DNA from: Cordia subcordata
Taxonomy: Eukaryota; Streptophyta; Magnoliopsida; Boraginales; Cordiaceae
Direction: 5' to 3'
NCBI GenBank assembly: GCA_028554755.1
Contig: JAPTOF010000003.1
Location: forward strand, 25,212,001-25,276,000
DNA length: 64,000 nucleotides
Below the pieces are notes generated by a model, which had not been told where the DNA came from, did not search any database, and saw nothing but the letters and a program-made list of their open reading frames with translations. Position numbers and translations under genes: made by a program. Each line of letters opens with the position of its first letter. Position 1 is the stretch's first letter. Positions 63,449-64,000 of the stretch are shown here, one piece after another.

Positions 63449-64000
63449 GTAATTCTCTTCTCCATCTCTATCTCCTCCCCCCCTCCTCTCTCTCACTCTC
63501 ACACACACACAGATACACACTTGGTTGTTGTGCATGAAAAGTTCTGTGTCTCTTGCATTAAAGTAGCACAGTTCCATCTGCAGATTTTCTGCCTTTTTCT
63601 TTATCATAATGTGTATTCATATACTCTGTGTGTGAACTTTCCATTTCAATTCCATCTCAAAAGTTACAGGCCATGGTGCATGAAGAAATTTTGATGGAGA
63701 TTTTGTATATGGTTGCTTCAAACCGCAGTAACTTTTGTACTTCAGGACCAGGTTCATTTTATATTTAGTTCGCATGTCTGGGAGTCGGGGAAGTAATTTT
63801 TCATCTGCTGGAAATAAACATGTACTTTTCCTCAACTGATTCTAATTTGAGTTCCCCTTTTGTTTAAGATACCATCTAAATAGCATCAATGGTATGTCTT
63901 TTTTGAACAAGTTATTTTTGAAGTTGGTATTTTCTTTTTATAAAGGTACATTCAGCTTGTAGGGATTCAAATTAGATATATCTCCTTGAAAGTTTTCTGT
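63449..64000. other. intron of the RBM42-like gene (incomplete)
   Basis: After a GT donor at 63449-63450 the sequence is intronic, with a CT/CA-rich simple repeat at about 63475-63517. No exon matching an RRM domain appears before the window ends. Confidence 0.7.

Overview
The window looks like a euchromatic arm segment of a eudicot nuclear genome. It has AT-rich intergenic DNA, spliced plant genes with GT-AG introns, single-gene transcription units and young retroelements. The species cannot be named from sequence alone. Six host protein-coding genes are supported. On the + strand are an R2R3-MYB factor (9066-10282), the splicing factor CDC5 (12000-18775), L-threonine aldolase THA1 (21742-25317), an ALOG/LSH single-exon regulator (28483-29103) and the 5' part of an RBM42-like RNA-binding protein that runs off the right edge (62121-63448). 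On the - strand is a KDM5-type H3K4 demethylase of the JMJ16 type (36764-43893). All exon phases close without frameshifts, so these genes look intact. CDC5 and RBM42 are spliceosome-associated, MYB, ALOG and JMJ16 are nuclear regulators, and THA1 is a metabolic enzyme. They are ordinary monocistronic neighbours, not an operon or cluster.

The rest is intergenic or mobile. At 1365-6503 lies a complete but dead Ty1/copia element with 237/236-bp LTRs and a CTGTT target duplication. It is inserted inside a copy (1198-6547) of a MITE-like family that recurs at about 11374, 31576 and 61650. Relics of a LINE-type RNase H domain (about 32685-33020), a tRNA-derived SINE-like piece (about 33460-33525) and two micro-insertions made of LINE 3' tails (45394, 46349) are also present.

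The most unusual region is 46640-55251. About 7.7 kb of endogenous pararetrovirus (Caulimoviridae) DNA sits between two co-oriented 441-bp direct repeats that differ at only 7 positions. On the + strand it carries coat protein, protease, reverse transcriptase and RNase H in one frame broken by six nonsense codons, then a second broken ORF, then an intergenic promoter-like region. The movement-protein block that follows is inverted. It keeps an open frame of more than 300 codons, and a 13-bp inverted repeat lies at the inversion junction. There is no integrase, no LTR and no primer-binding site at the repeats. The structure therefore fits a circularly permuted viral genome captured during double-strand-break repair that duplicated the host target, not an LTR element.

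An orphan promoter-like island (about 34440-34700) with several ACGT/G-box motifs and a TATA-like box has no recognisable gene downstream.
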